Counted from the first letter of the stretch, positions 17,981 through 27,686 are shown. The stretch is 64,000 nt of DNA from Caloramator australicus RC3 (GCF_000297115.1 NZ_CAKP01000001.1:1-64000), one strand, 5' to 3'. Made by a program: numbers and translations. Notes: generated by a model from the letters alone, not told the origin.

Positions 17981-18889
17981 TTATTTTGTAACTTCAGCCA
18001 CTAAACTAGCAAGGGCAATTGAATACAACTTGCTTTCGTTGCTATCAGCTCTCGAAGTTAATATTACTGGAGCAGCTGCTCCTGAAAGAATTCCTCCATT
18101 CTTTGCGTTAGATGTATATGTAAGAGTTTTATACATTGCATTTCCTGTTTCAATATTTGGAACTAAAATTATATCCGCATGGCCTGCAACAGGGCTCTTT
18201 ATTCCCTTATGCTTAGCTGCTTCTTCTGAAAGGGCATTGTCTATTGCTAATGGTCCATCGATTATGCATCCCTTTATCTGTCCTCTATCGTTCATCTTTG
18301 ATAAAACTGCTGCATCGATTGTTGGTTGCATATCAGGATTTACAACTTCAACTGCTGCAACAACTGCAACTTTTGGCATTTCCATTCCTATAGACTTCGC
18401 AACTACCACTGCATTTTCAATAATTTCCTTTTTAGTTTTCAAATCCGGTGCTATATTCATAGCAGCATCAGTTAAAAGAAGCATTCTATTTAATGCTGGA
18501 ACTTCAAACACAGCAACATGGGATAAAACTTTACCAGTTCTAAGTCCCCTTTCCTTGTCTAAAACAGCTCTTAAGAATGTAGCTGTATCAACAAGTCCCT
18601 TCATTAGCATATGCGCTTTCTTGCTTGAAACAAGTTCAACAGCTAATAGGGAAGCTTTTGCATTGTCCTTTTCATCGATTATCTCAAACATATCCTCAGG
18701 AATTCCAAGGATTTTTTCACATTCTAAAATCTTTTCCCTATCTCCAACTAATATAGCATCTGCAATTCCCATTTTCTTAGCTTCAAATACAGCCTCTAAT
18801 ACAGGCTCATCCTGTGCAACAGCAACAGCGATTTTTTTAGTTGGATAGCTTTTAACTTTTTCTAAAATTTGATCAAATGTTTTAATCAT
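17981..18889 (-). CDS. ptb: Phosphate butyryltransferase
   Basis: The 302-residue product matches the phosphotransbutyrylase/phosphotransacetylase family: SYPTKKIAVAVAQDEPVLEAV, ADAILVGDREKI, LMKGLVDTATFLRAVLD, and GHADIILVPNIETGNAMYK. It converts acyl-CoA and phosphate to acyl phosphate. It overlaps the upstream butyrate kinase by 4 bp (ATGA) and is followed by a second kinase. With the VOR genes it makes a complete route 2-oxoacid, acyl-CoA, acyl phosphate, acid plus ATP. Confidence 0.95.
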   Translation of the reverse strand: MIKTFDQILEKVKSYPTKKIAVAVAQDEPVLEAVFEAKKMGIADAILVGDREKILECEKILGIPEDMFEIIDEKDNAKASLLAVELVSSKKAHMLMKGLVDTATFLRAVLDKERGLRTGKVLSHVAVFEVPALNRMLLLTDAAMNIAPDLKTKKEIIENAVVVAKSIGMEMPKVAVVAAVEVVNPDMQPTIDAAVLSKMNDRGQIKGCIIDGPLAIDNALSEEAAKHKGIKSPVAGHADIILVPNIETGNAMYKTLTYTSNAKNGGILSGAAAPVILTSRADSNESKLYSIALASLVAEVTK

Positions 18890-19968
18890 ATTACCACCTC
18901 TTTTTCATATATTTTTGCTTCTTCTTCACCTTTAACTACTCTAAAGGCACCCTCTGCAAGGGCAAGCATTTCATCTTCCCCTGAAACTACTTCTACATCT
19001 GCAATGAATTTTACTCTATCTATAATTAATTCATTTAATAAATTAGAATGAGCAAGGCCTCCTGTTAAAATTATCCTGTCAACTTTTCCACATAAAACCG
19101 CTGCACAAGCTCCTATTTCCTTTGCGATTTGATAAGCCATAGCTTCAAATATAAGCTTTGCATATTCGTCGCCTTCATTTATCCTCTTTACAACTTCCCT
19201 TGCATCGTTTGTTCCTAAATATCCAACAAGGCCACCTTGACCAACCATTTTTTTCTTAAGTTCCTTATATGTATATTTGCCTGAAAATGCTATTTTTACA
19301 AGATCACCAACTGGCACCCCTCCACATCTTTCAGGCGAGAAGGGTCCACCCTCATTAGCATTATTAACGTCTACTATTTTCCCATTCTTAAGAGGGGCAA
19401 CAGAAATTCCTCCGCCTAGATGGGCAACAATAAAATTAACTTCATCTAACTTTTTGTTTAGCTTTTTAGCTACCCTTCTTGATACTGCCTTAATATTTAA
19501 AGCATGGACTAACGACCTTCTTGGAATCTCTGGAAGACCTGAGATCCTTGCAATATCTTCAAACTCATCTACGGCAACCGGATCTACTATATATGCATTT
19601 ATCCCCTGTGAATCGGCTATAGATTTGGCTATTATCCCCCCAAGATTTGACGCATGTTCACCCTGATAACCTATCTTTAAATCCTCAATCATCTTATCAG
19701 TCACTAAATATGTCCCGCTTGGCATTGGTCTTAAAAGACCTCCACGTCCTACAATTGCAATAAATTGTGAAAGTTCAAATCCTTCTTCTTTGATCCATTC
19801 TAAAATAGCATTCTTTCTAAATTCATACTGATCAGCAATTTTTTCAAATTTTGCAAGTTCTTCTGCTGAGTGAGAAATATTTTGCTGCCTTAAATTTTCA
19901 GTTCCCTTAAAAATAGCTACCTTTGTTGAAGTTGAACCTGGATTAATTGCTAGTATCAGTTCCCTCAT
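18886..19968 (-). CDS. buk: Butyrate kinase (copy 2)
   Basis: The 360-residue product starts [20 protein letters not shown]. The ATG at 19968 was chosen because GGTGGGGG lies just before it; the open frame reaches 19998. Family motifs are complete: [54 protein letters not shown]. It is the first gene of the buk-ptb-buk-NTPase-VOR operon. A possible promoter upstream (TTGCAA, 18 bp, TAAAAT on the minus strand, around 20000-20030) is weak evidence. Confidence 0.94.
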   Translation of the reverse strand: MRELILAINPGSTSTKVAIFKGTENLRQQNISHSAEELAKFEKIADQYEFRKNAILEWIKEEGFELSQFIAIVGRGGLLRPMPSGTYLVTDKMIEDLKIGYQGEHASNLGGIIAKSIADSQGINAYIVDPVAVDEFEDIARISGLPEIPRRSLVHALNIKAVSRRVAKKLNKKLDEVNFIVAHLGGGISVAPLKNGKIVDVNNANEGGPFSPERCGGVPVGDLVKIAFSGKYTYKELKKKMVGQGGLVGYLGTNDAREVVKRINEGDEYAKLIFEAMAYQIAKEIGACAAVLCGKVDRIILTGGLAHSNLLNELIIDRVKFIADVEVVSGEDEMLALAEGAFRVVKGEEEAKIYEKEVVI

Positions 19969-20056
19969 GATACCCCCACCTTTTAAAAAAGTATCCACTT
20001 ATATTTTAATTTATTACACTTTAACTTTGCAACTATAATTTAAATTTAATTAAAAC

Positions 20057-21661
20057 TTATCCTTCATAAGGTTTAAACTTTTGCATGATTTTTTCCGCAA
20101 CCTTCATTCCATCAACAGCAGCTGAAATAATACCTCCAGCATATCCCGCTCCTTCACCTGCCGGATAAAGCCCTGATATATTGGCACTTTCTAAATTTTC
20201 ATTTCTTTCCATTCTAATAGGAGATGACGTTCTTGTTTCAACCCCCGTCATAATTGCATCATATCTTGCAAAACCTCTTATTTTTTTGTCAAAATCCTTC
20301 AATCCTTCTTTTATGGAATTTATTACATAATTAGGTAGACATTCACTTAAATTAGCAAAATTATATCCCCTTGTATAACTTGGTTTAACCTTGCCCAATT
20401 TTGTGGAAATTTTATCCTTTAAAAAGTCTCCAACCAGCTGAACAGGAGCTAAATAATTTCCACCACCTTTTTTAAAGGCAAGGCCTTCATAATGTCTTTG
20501 AAATTCTACACCTGCAAGGGGGTGATCCGAACCAAAATCAGAAGGGTTAACTCCAACCACAATTGCACTATTTGCATTTTCTTTATCCCTAGCAAACTCA
20601 CTCATTCCGTTAGTTACAACCATATTTTCCTCAGATGAAGCTGCAACTACAGTCCCCCCTGGACACATGCAAAAGGAATAAACAGGCCTTCCTGACCTTG
20701 TTGTATAGGTTAATCTGTAGTCAGCTGCCTTAAGCCTTGGATGTCCTGCAAATTTCCCATATTGATTTTCATCTATCATTTTTTGAAGATGTTCAATTCT
20801 TAATCCTATTGCAAAGGGCTTTGGTGATATTAAAAGTCCCTTATTGAATAAAACTTCATAAGTATCCCTTGCACTATGCCCTATTGCTAGTATAACTACA
20901 TCACTGGGAATTTCAATGTTATCATTTACAATTATGGATACCAGTTTGCCATCCTTTATATTAAATCCAGTAACCTTAGAATTAAAGTAAATTTCACCTC
21001 CTAAAGATATAATCTTTTTTCTAATATTCTTCACAACCGTCTTTAATATATCCGTTCCAATATGTGGTTTTGCAACATACTTAATCTCCTTTGGTGCACC
21101 AGCCTTTACAAATTCATCTAAAACAAAATCACATCTTTTATCCTTTATTCTCGTTGTAAGTTTACCGTCTGAATATGTTCCTGCTCCGCCTTCCCCAAAC
21201 TGAACATTGGATTCTTTATTTAGCTTACCTTCCCTCCAAAATATTTCAACATCTTTGTCCCTTTCATCGACTTCCTTTCCTCTTTCAAATATTATCGGCC
21301 TATAGCCATGCATAGAAAGTAAAAGTCCAGCAAATAATCCTGCTGGCCCTAACCCGATAATTATTGGTCTATAATTTAACTTTTCATTACCATATTCAAT
21401 TTTCAATTCTTCTTCCTTTGGTTCAATCGTTATATCTTTATTCGATGCCCTTTCTACTATCTTTATTTCATCCCTACACTCAAACATAACTTGATAAACA
21501 AAATCAATTTTTCCCTTTCTTCTTGCATCTACCGATTCCTTTAAAATCCTGAAATTTTGCATATCGTCAACTGAAATATTCGCAAGCTTTGCTGCTTTAG
21601 GTTTTAATAGGCTGATGTCCTCATCAATAGATAGTCTTATGTTGTTTATTTTAATTGGCAT
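20057..21661 (-). CDS. FAD-dependent oxidoreductase, COG2509 family
   Basis: The 534-residue product has an N-terminal RNA-binding-like region of about 80 residues, then the FAD dinucleotide fold IIIGLGPAGLFAGLLLSMHGY, ERGKEVDERDKDVE, and the family-typical GEGGAGTYSDGKLTTR and FCMCPGGTVV. The C-terminal part holds YPAGEGAGYAGGI. The family is widespread and has no proven reaction. The ATG at 21661 was chosen because GGAGG is 6 bases before it. It follows cdaR by 12 bp, and this cdaA-cdaR-flavoprotein order is common in clostridia. Confidence 0.9.
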   Translation of the reverse strand: MPIKINNIRLSIDEDISLLKPKAAKLANISVDDMQNFRILKESVDARRKGKIDFVYQVMFECRDEIKIVERASNKDITIEPKEEELKIEYGNEKLNYRPIIIGLGPAGLFAGLLLSMHGYRPIIFERGKEVDERDKDVEIFWREGKLNKESNVQFGEGGAGTYSDGKLTTRIKDKRCDFVLDEFVKAGAPKEIKYVAKPHIGTDILKTVVKNIRKKIISLGGEIYFNSKVTGFNIKDGKLVSIIVNDNIEIPSDVVILAIGHSARDTYEVLFNKGLLISPKPFAIGLRIEHLQKMIDENQYGKFAGHPRLKAADYRLTYTTRSGRPVYSFCMCPGGTVVAASSEENMVVTNGMSEFARDKENANSAIVVGVNPSDFGSDHPLAGVEFQRHYEGLAFKKGGGNYLAPVQLVGDFLKDKISTKLGKVKPSYTRGYNFANLSECLPNYVINSIKEGLKDFDKKIRGFARYDAIMTGVETRTSSPIRMERNENLESANISGLYPAGEGAGYAGGIISAAVDGMKVAEKIMQKFKPYEG

Positions 21662-21673
21662 ATGCAACCTCCA

Positions 21674-22882
21674 TCATTTTTTATTTATATTTACTGTAGC
21701 TTCATTTATATGCTTTCTTTTTAGAGCCACATTGTTAGGCAAATCAAGTTTTATTGGAATTTGATATTCGCCCTCCTGCTTATCTGATACATCTACATAA
21801 GCAATAATAGAATCTGAACTAAGAGAATTAATTATGCTTTCTGATCCCATAACTGTAACGTTAATCTTTGTTGGATAAACTAAATAATCATAATCGTTGT
21901 TAACATTATGAATTTGTAAATCTACCGATAATGTCTTTTCTATTTTATTTTCTACCTTTATGTCAACGGTTATACTTTTTATATTATTTGCTAGTGAAAT
22001 GCCTTCTGGGATTATCAAATTAATATCTTTATAGGTTGATAAATTAATCTTTGACAAATCCATCGGTTCTGTCTCAATATAATCAACAGCATTAATTATG
22101 TCTTTTTCACCAATTATTTTAACAGATGCAGGCATTGGGCTTATTGAATGTAATATTTTATTGTCCGGAACTTCGCCCTTTGTTTTTACTATAACAGGAA
22201 CTTCTTTAGACGGCTTAATCGGAAAGTAAACATCAATATATTTAGGCTCAATATTAAGGTATTGGACAGAATCTCCATAACTGTCTATAACCTTTATTGG
22301 TAAAGAGGCTGAAAAATCAGTATCCCGCTTAGATAAATCGACATTTATAACAGCACCTATAGCTTTAGCTACATATGTTTCTGGTCCTCTTATTAAAATC
22401 TCTGAGGGCTTTATATTTGGATTAACATATCCAAAGCCTTCCTTAGGCTGGCCAGTTATATTTAAGCTTACGGGAACAGTCTTTTCAAGTAAGCTATCGA
22501 TCTTTACCTTGACATAGGGAATTCCCCTTTCATAAAGAACAGAAACCCCTTTAGGTGCCGATTTAACCTCAACCGGAACATTGTTAATTCCCTTTTTAAT
22601 ATATCCTCCTAAATCCGCCTCTAATCTAAAGTCTTCAGGTTTTGCCTTAAAAACATCCATTGCTCTTCCTGTAATTGTTAAATTTACCGCAAAGGTTTGG
22701 TTAGGAACTATCGTCAAATTGTTTTGTTCTAAATTATCAAGATTAGTAAAATAAACTGGAATATCTTCTATAACCCTAGTTTGTGTTGGATTTTGTTCCC
22801 CCATAACATAAATCCATAAAACAAAAGCAATAAATACACAAAAAATCATAGTTATTATTTCTTGTTTGTTTTTCCAAGCCAT
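21674..22882 (-). CDS. cdaR: CdaR regulator of diadenylate cyclase (YbbR domains)
   Basis: The 402-residue product has one N-terminal membrane segment (IITMIFCVFIAFVLWIYVM) and then about four YbbR repeats outside the membrane, each with an FPIKPS- or VPVSLNITG-like strand pattern. CdaR binds and modulates CdaA. Its start lies 28 bp inside the end of cdaA, so the two are translationally coupled. Confidence 0.92.
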   Translation of the reverse strand: MAWKNKQEIITMIFCVFIAFVLWIYVMGEQNPTQTRVIEDIPVYFTNLDNLEQNNLTIVPNQTFAVNLTITGRAMDVFKAKPEDFRLEADLGGYIKKGINNVPVEVKSAPKGVSVLYERGIPYVKVKIDSLLEKTVPVSLNITGQPKEGFGYVNPNIKPSEILIRGPETYVAKAIGAVINVDLSKRDTDFSASLPIKVIDSYGDSVQYLNIEPKYIDVYFPIKPSKEVPVIVKTKGEVPDNKILHSISPMPASVKIIGEKDIINAVDYIETEPMDLSKINLSTYKDINLIIPEGISLANNIKSITVDIKVENKIEKTLSVDLQIHNVNNDYDYLVYPTKINVTVMGSESIINSLSSDSIIAYVDVSDKQEGEYQIPIKLDLPNNVALKRKHINEATVNINKK

Positions 22883-23697
22883 ATTTTCACCTTCTTAAAC
22901 ATTGTTGAATCAGTAAACATATTATGGATAAGAAGCTTTGTTAGGACATTTTTTAGCCTTTCTATGTTGTATCCCCTTGTAAGTCTTCCATTTATCGCCA
23001 AAGAAATAGTGCCGGTTTCTTCAGAAACAACAATGGAAATGGCATCTGACGATTCTGTTACACCTATTGCTGCCCGATGTCTTGTTCCAAGATCCTTATT
23101 GACATTTTGCTCTGTTAACGGCAGAACACATCCTGCAGCAACAATCCTATCTCTTCTTATTATTACCGCCCCATCATGAAGTGGAGAGTTTTCAAAGAAA
23201 ATATTTTCCAAAAGCTCGGATGAAACAATACCATCGATTTTTGTTCCGCTTGCCACGAAATCATTAAGTCCAGTCTCCTGTTCAATAACGATTAGAGCAC
23301 CTGTTTTAGTCTTTGCCATATTATTGACAGCCACAGCTATTTCATCTACAACCTTTTGAATTTCTTCATCCGATTCAAAAAACTTTTTAGTTAAGAATCT
23401 ACTTCTTCCTAAATGTTCCAGAGCCTTTCTCAATTCTGGTTGAAAAATAATAAGTAACGCAATAACTCCAACTGTTAATGTATTTTTAATTAGCCAATAT
23501 AAAGTTACAAGTCCAAACCAATCGCTAAGTTTCATAACAACAGCGATAAAAACAAGTCCCTTTAAAAGCTGTTCAGCCCTTGTCTGTTTTATAAAAATAT
23601 AAAATTCATAAAAAATGTAAGCTACTATTAAAATATCAATAACATTTCTTATACTCATATTTTTAATAAGATCCATAATTCCAGTAAAGCCATTCAT
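22855..23697 (-). CDS. cdaA: Diadenylate cyclase CdaA
   Basis: The 280-residue protein has three N-terminal membrane segments (about 18-90) and a DAC (DisA_N) domain. The catalytic DGA is at 175-177 and RHR at 206-208. It makes cyclic di-AMP from two ATP, a signal that controls potassium uptake, osmotic balance and cell wall growth. It heads the operon cdaA-cdaR-flavoprotein. Confidence 0.96.
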   Translation of the reverse strand: MNGFTGIMDLIKNMSIRNVIDILIVAYIFYEFYIFIKQTRAEQLLKGLVFIAVVMKLSDWFGLVTLYWLIKNTLTVGVIALLIIFQPELRKALEHLGRSRFLTKKFFESDEEIQKVVDEIAVAVNNMAKTKTGALIVIEQETGLNDFVASGTKIDGIVSSELLENIFFENSPLHDGAVIIRRDRIVAAGCVLPLTEQNVNKDLGTRHRAAIGVTESSDAISIVVSEETGTISLAINGRLTRGYNIERLKNVLTKLLIHNMFTDSTMFKKVKIWLGKTNKK

Positions 23698-23830
23698 ATA
23701 ACTTTCACTCCCACAATAAATCTCAACTATAATTATATATCAAAAAATTTTTTATTAGTATAATTTAATGAATTAAATTTTTAGATTATGGAAAAATTAT
23801 TTAAGGAATATAATGTAAAGGAGTGATCCT

Positions 23831-24477
23831 ATGTTAGAAAATGAAAGAATAGAAAATGAAATTAGAGATCTACTAGAAAGAGAACTTAAAGAACTTTCTA
23901 TGGATATAAACGTAAAATGTGTAAATGGTCATGTAACTTTATATGGAATAGTTGACACACTATCTGAGAAATTAGCTGTAGAAGAATTAGCATCAAGAAT
24001 TGATGGGGTAGATTCTATTGAAAATTCAATAACCGTCTCAACTGATGGAACAATAGAAGACAAAGAAATTGAAGAAAACGTAATGAATAAATTTAAAGGA
24101 CATCCTGAACTTACCTCAGTTGGTGTTCAGGTTCAAAGAGGAACAGCAATTTTGAAAGGCAGGGTAAAAACATTAAAGGAAAAAAATTAGCCATGAAATT
24201 AGCATCAGAAGCCCTTGGGATTAAAGACGTTGTATCCCATGTTGAAATTGATTCTTTATATAAAATTGACGATGTTACAATCAACAACAGAATACAAACT
24301 GAACTTGTAAACAATAATCTGGACAGAAATGATATAAGGGTTTTCGTTGACAATGGAAGTGTAAGATTAACCGGTTATGTGGATAGTCTTCATGATATGG
24401 AAACAGCTGAGGAAATTGCAGAAGGCATCGAGGGAGTAAGAAATGTAAAAAACTTTTTGAAAATTAGAAGGAAATAA
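23831..24477 (+). pseudogene. BON-domain protein, frameshifted in an A7 run
   Basis: Two frames, 23831-24190 and 24193-24477, join into one protein of about 215 residues with three BON domains (about 1-70, 75-145, 148-215), each with the pattern VxxxNGxVxLxGxVxxxxxxxxAExxAxxIxGVxxVxNxI. The break lies in AAAAAAA at 24180-24186; one more A restores EKKLAMKLASEAL. So this is a one-base loss in a homopolymer: a sequencing error, a real mutation, or a site where polymerase slippage could restore the frame. BON proteins bind membranes or envelope and often serve in osmotic stress. A strong AAAGGAG precedes the ATG. Confidence 0.85.
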
Positions 24478-24525
24478 TTGGATTTAGTAGAATTTTATTA
24501 GTAAATATTTATTGGAGGGGGTTCA

Positions 24526-25572
24526 ATGAGAAATAAAATCCAAGGAGAAATAAAAATAAATAAAATTAAAATACTAATAGTTTTATTAACCTTAACCCTT
24601 ACTTCTTCAATCATCTATTTTTCTTTTTATTACTTATATAACTCTATAAACCAATCCTATTTAAAGCAAGTTAAAAAGATATTAAACAATGCAGAACAAT
24701 TAAATAAGGACATTTCAAAAAAATTAGCTCTTTTACAGTCGATTTCTATTGATGATAATACATCCATTAAAAATTTAATATCTGAAATTGAAAACAAAGA
24801 AGTTAGAATGGGTGACTTAATTATTGAACTACAAAATATTACTCCGCCGGAAAAATACACATATGAGCATAAAAAAGTTATTGAATGTATTAATACAAAC
24901 AAAAAACTCCTTACGCAACTTAGGCTTATTATGAATAACCTAAAATCCAACAAAATATTTAATGCTATAGATAATTTCAACAAATACATGCTTGAAACTC
25001 AGGAAAAATATAACAATTTAAAAATAGCTAAAATCAAATTACCTTCTGAATTTGCTATTTTGCCAAACAATTTACATACATTTGCATATAAATACTATTC
25101 AACCTACGAACAAAAAAATAGATTATTTGAACAATATCAAAATTATTTTATCGAAATGGATAAATTGATTAATGAATTTATTTATATAAAAACAGATTTA
25201 AATACTTATTTAGATAATATAATGAATAGTCAAGATTCTATCTACTCAACAAACATAGCGATAGAAAAAAAATTAATTAAACTTGAGGCATTACAAGCGG
25301 CATTTTCAAATTTATCAATTCCTGAAAAATTAGTTAACATCCATTCCAAAATTGACGATATTATAAACTCTTATGTAGACTACTGCAAAAACTTCAAAGA
25401 AACCATAAGTCTTCTTTCTCAAACGGGTTCTGACCAGGAAACACTTACAAAAATCAATCAAAAATTCGAAGAAGCTCAAAAATCGTATATCCAAATAACC
25501 AACCTATGGATAGAAACCTTAGAAGAATACAACAATCAAAAACAAGCCTTTTCCGATTTAAACAATCTCTAG
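24526..25572 (+). CDS. Membrane-anchored coiled-coil protein, unknown
   Basis: The 348-residue protein is not recognised. It has one N-terminal membrane segment (ILIVLLTLTLTSSIIYFSFYYLY, about 15-37) and a long, lysine-, asparagine- and glutamate-rich helical body with no cysteine-based motif. It is probably exposed outside the membrane as helical bundles. It starts 48 bp behind the BON gene, with TTGGAGGGGG before the ATG, so the two may be co-transcribed. Confidence 0.7.
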   Translation: MRNKIQGEIKINKIKILIVLLTLTLTSSIIYFSFYYLYNSINQSYLKQVKKILNNAEQLNKDISKKLALLQSISIDDNTSIKNLISEIENKEVRMGDLIIELQNITPPEKYTYEHKKVIECINTNKKLLTQLRLIMNNLKSNKIFNAIDNFNKYMLETQEKYNNLKIAKIKLPSEFAILPNNLHTFAYKYYSTYEQKNRLFEQYQNYFIEMDKLINEFIYIKTDLNTYLDNIMNSQDSIYSTNIAIEKKLIKLEALQAAFSNLSIPEKLVNIHSKIDDIINSYVDYCKNFKETISLLSQTGSDQETLTKINQKFEEAQKSYIQITNLWIETLEEYNNQKQAFSDLNNL

Positions 25573-25596
25573 GGGGAGCCTTTATGGGCTCCCTTA
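25573..25596 (+). terminator. Terminator of the coiled-coil protein gene
   Basis: The stem GGGAGCC/GGCTCCC is followed by TTAAAT, which is a weak T-run. It starts directly after the stop codon. Confidence 0.55.
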
Positions 25597-25692
25597 AATC
25601 ATGATCATATTGCCACCCCTGCCATAATTTGTTCATTAAAATTTAAATAAAATTTTGATATAATTTAAAAAAAGATTTAAGGGGTGGTTAGC

Positions 25693-26859
25693 ATGGTAAA
25701 GAGAATAGCATCACTATTAATAGCCTTCCTACTTATAATCCCTTCAGTAGTCAACGCTGCTATAACCCTCCCGTTATATTATGGTAATAGGGGTGAACAG
25801 GTTGCAGAACTTCAAACTAACCTTAAAACATTAGGCTACTACACATCAAACATCGATGGAATATATGGCTATACCACATACTTAGCGGTTCAGAAGTTTC
25901 AAGCCGATAACTCACTAAATCCAACTGGGACTTTAGACCTTGTTACTCTTAACCAACTTAACAAAGCATTAGCTAATGAACCGAAAATATTATCCTTTGG
26001 AATGAGGCATGAAAGTGTTTCCGAACTTCAAACTTATCTTTACGCGTTAGGATATCTTTCAGTTCAACCAACAGGATACTTCGGTAGCCTTACACAAAGT
26101 GCAGTTATGAATTTTCAAAGGGATTATGGTCTTAATGTAACAGGAAGGGCTGATAAAACTTTATTTAACAAGCTTTTTGAGGTTATCGATAATAAATACA
26201 GATCATATACTGATTATCAAATTTATTATGTGCAAAAAGGGGACACGCTCTGGAGTATATCACAAAAGTTTGGAGTAACGGTAAATGATATTTGTAGTGC
26301 AAATAATATAACTACTTCAACAGTTTTATCCATTGGACAAGCTATGAGAATTCCCAAAATTGTAGTTCCTGTAAAGCCATATTATCCAAAATATGGCGAG
26401 TATCTTGATTGGTTTACGCAAGCTCAATATATATTCCCAGTAGGTGCTGAAGCCACTGTTATAGATTACTTTACAGGAAAAAGCTTTAGAATAAAAAGAA
26501 CTATAGGATCTGGTCATGCCGATGTTGAAACGTTAACGGCACAGGATACAGCAATAATGAAGGAAATATTCGGTGGAAATTGGACATGGGATGTTAGACC
26601 TATTATTTTAGTTGTAAACGGAAGAAGAATTGCAGCTTCAATGGCGGGTATGCCACATGCTGGTCTTGATGCATATCCTTCAGGGGTAAATGTATATAAT
26701 AGATCCGGTAATTATGGTTATGGTCCAAATTATGATTATATAAAGGGTAATAATATGGACGGACATTTTGATATCCACTTTGTTAATTCATTAAGACATA
26801 AGGATTGGCAGGTAGATGAAAGGCATCAAGCTATGATAAAAATTTCTGCAAATAGATAA
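25693..26859 (+). CDS. Secreted peptidoglycan-binding / LysM protein
   Basis: The 388-residue product has a signal peptide (IASLLIAFLLIIPSVVNA), two PG_binding_1 repeats (about 28-92 and 100-160, each with GxxGxxVxxLQxxLxxLGY-like sequence), a LysM domain (177-222, YYVQKGDTLWSISQKFGV) and a C-terminal domain of about 155 residues (IGSGHADVETLTAQDTA, DGHFDIHFVNS) that I do not recognise. The conserved-looking H and D residues in that domain could form a metal or catalytic site. The ATG at 25693 is preceded by GGGGTGG. Likely role: binding or remodelling of wall or spore cortex. Confidence 0.82.
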   Translation: MVKRIASLLIAFLLIIPSVVNAAITLPLYYGNRGEQVAELQTNLKTLGYYTSNIDGIYGYTTYLAVQKFQADNSLNPTGTLDLVTLNQLNKALANEPKILSFGMRHESVSELQTYLYALGYLSVQPTGYFGSLTQSAVMNFQRDYGLNVTGRADKTLFNKLFEVIDNKYRSYTDYQIYYVQKGDTLWSISQKFGVTVNDICSANNITTSTVLSIGQAMRIPKIVVPVKPYYPKYGEYLDWFTQAQYIFPVGAEATVIDYFTGKSFRIKRTIGSGHADVETLTAQDTAIMKEIFGGNWTWDVRPIILVVNGRRIAASMAGMPHAGLDAYPSGVNVYNRSGNYGYGPNYDYIKGNNMDGHFDIHFVNSLRHKDWQVDERHQAMIKISANR

Positions 26860-26864
26860 GTATT

Positions 26865-26891
26865 AAACCAGGCTTTTGGCCTGGTTTTTTT
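26865..26891 (+). terminator. Terminator of the LysM protein gene
   Basis: The stem AACCAGGC/GCCTGGTT has a TTTTG loop and is followed by seven T. Confidence 0.9.
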
Positions 26892-26951
26892 GTAATATTT
26901 CCCTTCAATATGAAATATTATTTTATAGAAACTTATTTTAAAGGTGGTCAT

Positions 26952-27653
26952 GTGAAAAAAGCTGTTCTAATCATATTCATTATATTTATATCACTAATTG
27001 TCATAATAAGCGGTAAAATTACTTTTATTGATGGAAATAGCGTTTTTAAAGAAACATTTTTAAATAAAAAATTTACTAATCTGTATATCTTCGTCGATAT
27101 AACTGAAAATAAAATGTATCTTATATCAGAGGGAAAGGTTGTAAAAACTTATCCTGTTTCCTCAGGAAAGTATAAAACTCCATCCCCTATCGGAACCTGG
27201 ACAATAACAAGTAAGGCAAGATGGGGCGAAGGATTTGGAGGTTATTGGATGGGTTTCAATGTCCCTTGGGGTATGTATGGAATCCATGGAACTGATGAAC
27301 CTTGGTCCATAGGTCGTCCCCTCTCCCATGGATGCATACGTATGTTTAATAGGGATGTCGCAGAACTTTATAGAATTACTCCAATTGGAACAAAAGTTAC
27401 AATTTACGGCGGCCCCTTTGGCCCCTTTGGAAGCGGATTTAGGGTTTTAAAACCAGGTGATAGAGGTTCCGATGTTTATGTAATCCAAAAAAAATTAAAG
27501 GAATTAGGGTTTTACAATGGCTATGTAAATGGTATTTATAATGAAAGCACAAAACATGCCATTCATAGTTTTCAACGAAAACATGGGCTTTCTGTTTCAG
27601 ATTATATCGGCATATCCTTTTATAGCAAGCTTGGAATTTATCTGTTTGATTAG
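26952..27653 (+). CDS. L,D-transpeptidase (YkuD) with peptidoglycan-binding domain
   Basis: The product has 233 residues from a GTG at 26952, chosen because AAGGTGG lies just upstream. There is an N-terminal membrane or signal segment (AVLIIFIIFISLIVIISG), then a YkuD domain (about 45-160) with GIHGTDEP and the catalytic LSHGCIRM cysteine motif, then one PG_binding_1 repeat (about 170-230). It should make 3-3 cross-links in peptidoglycan or trim stem peptides outside the membrane. It stands next to another PG-binding protein but each has its own terminator. Confidence 0.9.
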   Translation: MKKAVLIIFIIFISLIVIISGKITFIDGNSVFKETFLNKKFTNLYIFVDITENKMYLISEGKVVKTYPVSSGKYKTPSPIGTWTITSKARWGEGFGGYWMGFNVPWGMYGIHGTDEPWSIGRPLSHGCIRMFNRDVAELYRITPIGTKVTIYGGPFGPFGSGFRVLKPGDRGSDVYVIQKKLKELGFYNGYVNGIYNESTKHAIHSFQRKHGLSVSDYIGISFYSKLGIYLFD

Positions 27654-27684
27654 TCCCCAATTGACTTAATCCTTCAATTGGGGA
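27654..27684. terminator. Bidirectional terminator
   Basis: The stem TCCCCAATTGA/TCAATTGGGGA lies between the converging L,D-transpeptidase gene and the beta-propeller-like gene. It ends just before the stop codon of the latter. Confidence 0.7.
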
Positions 27685-27686
27685 AC

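Noticed and set aside
17847-18848. A 333-codon plus-strand frame antisense to ptb and buk
   Set aside because: It lies wholly opposite two well-conserved genes and its translation is serine- and phenylalanine-rich shadow sequence.
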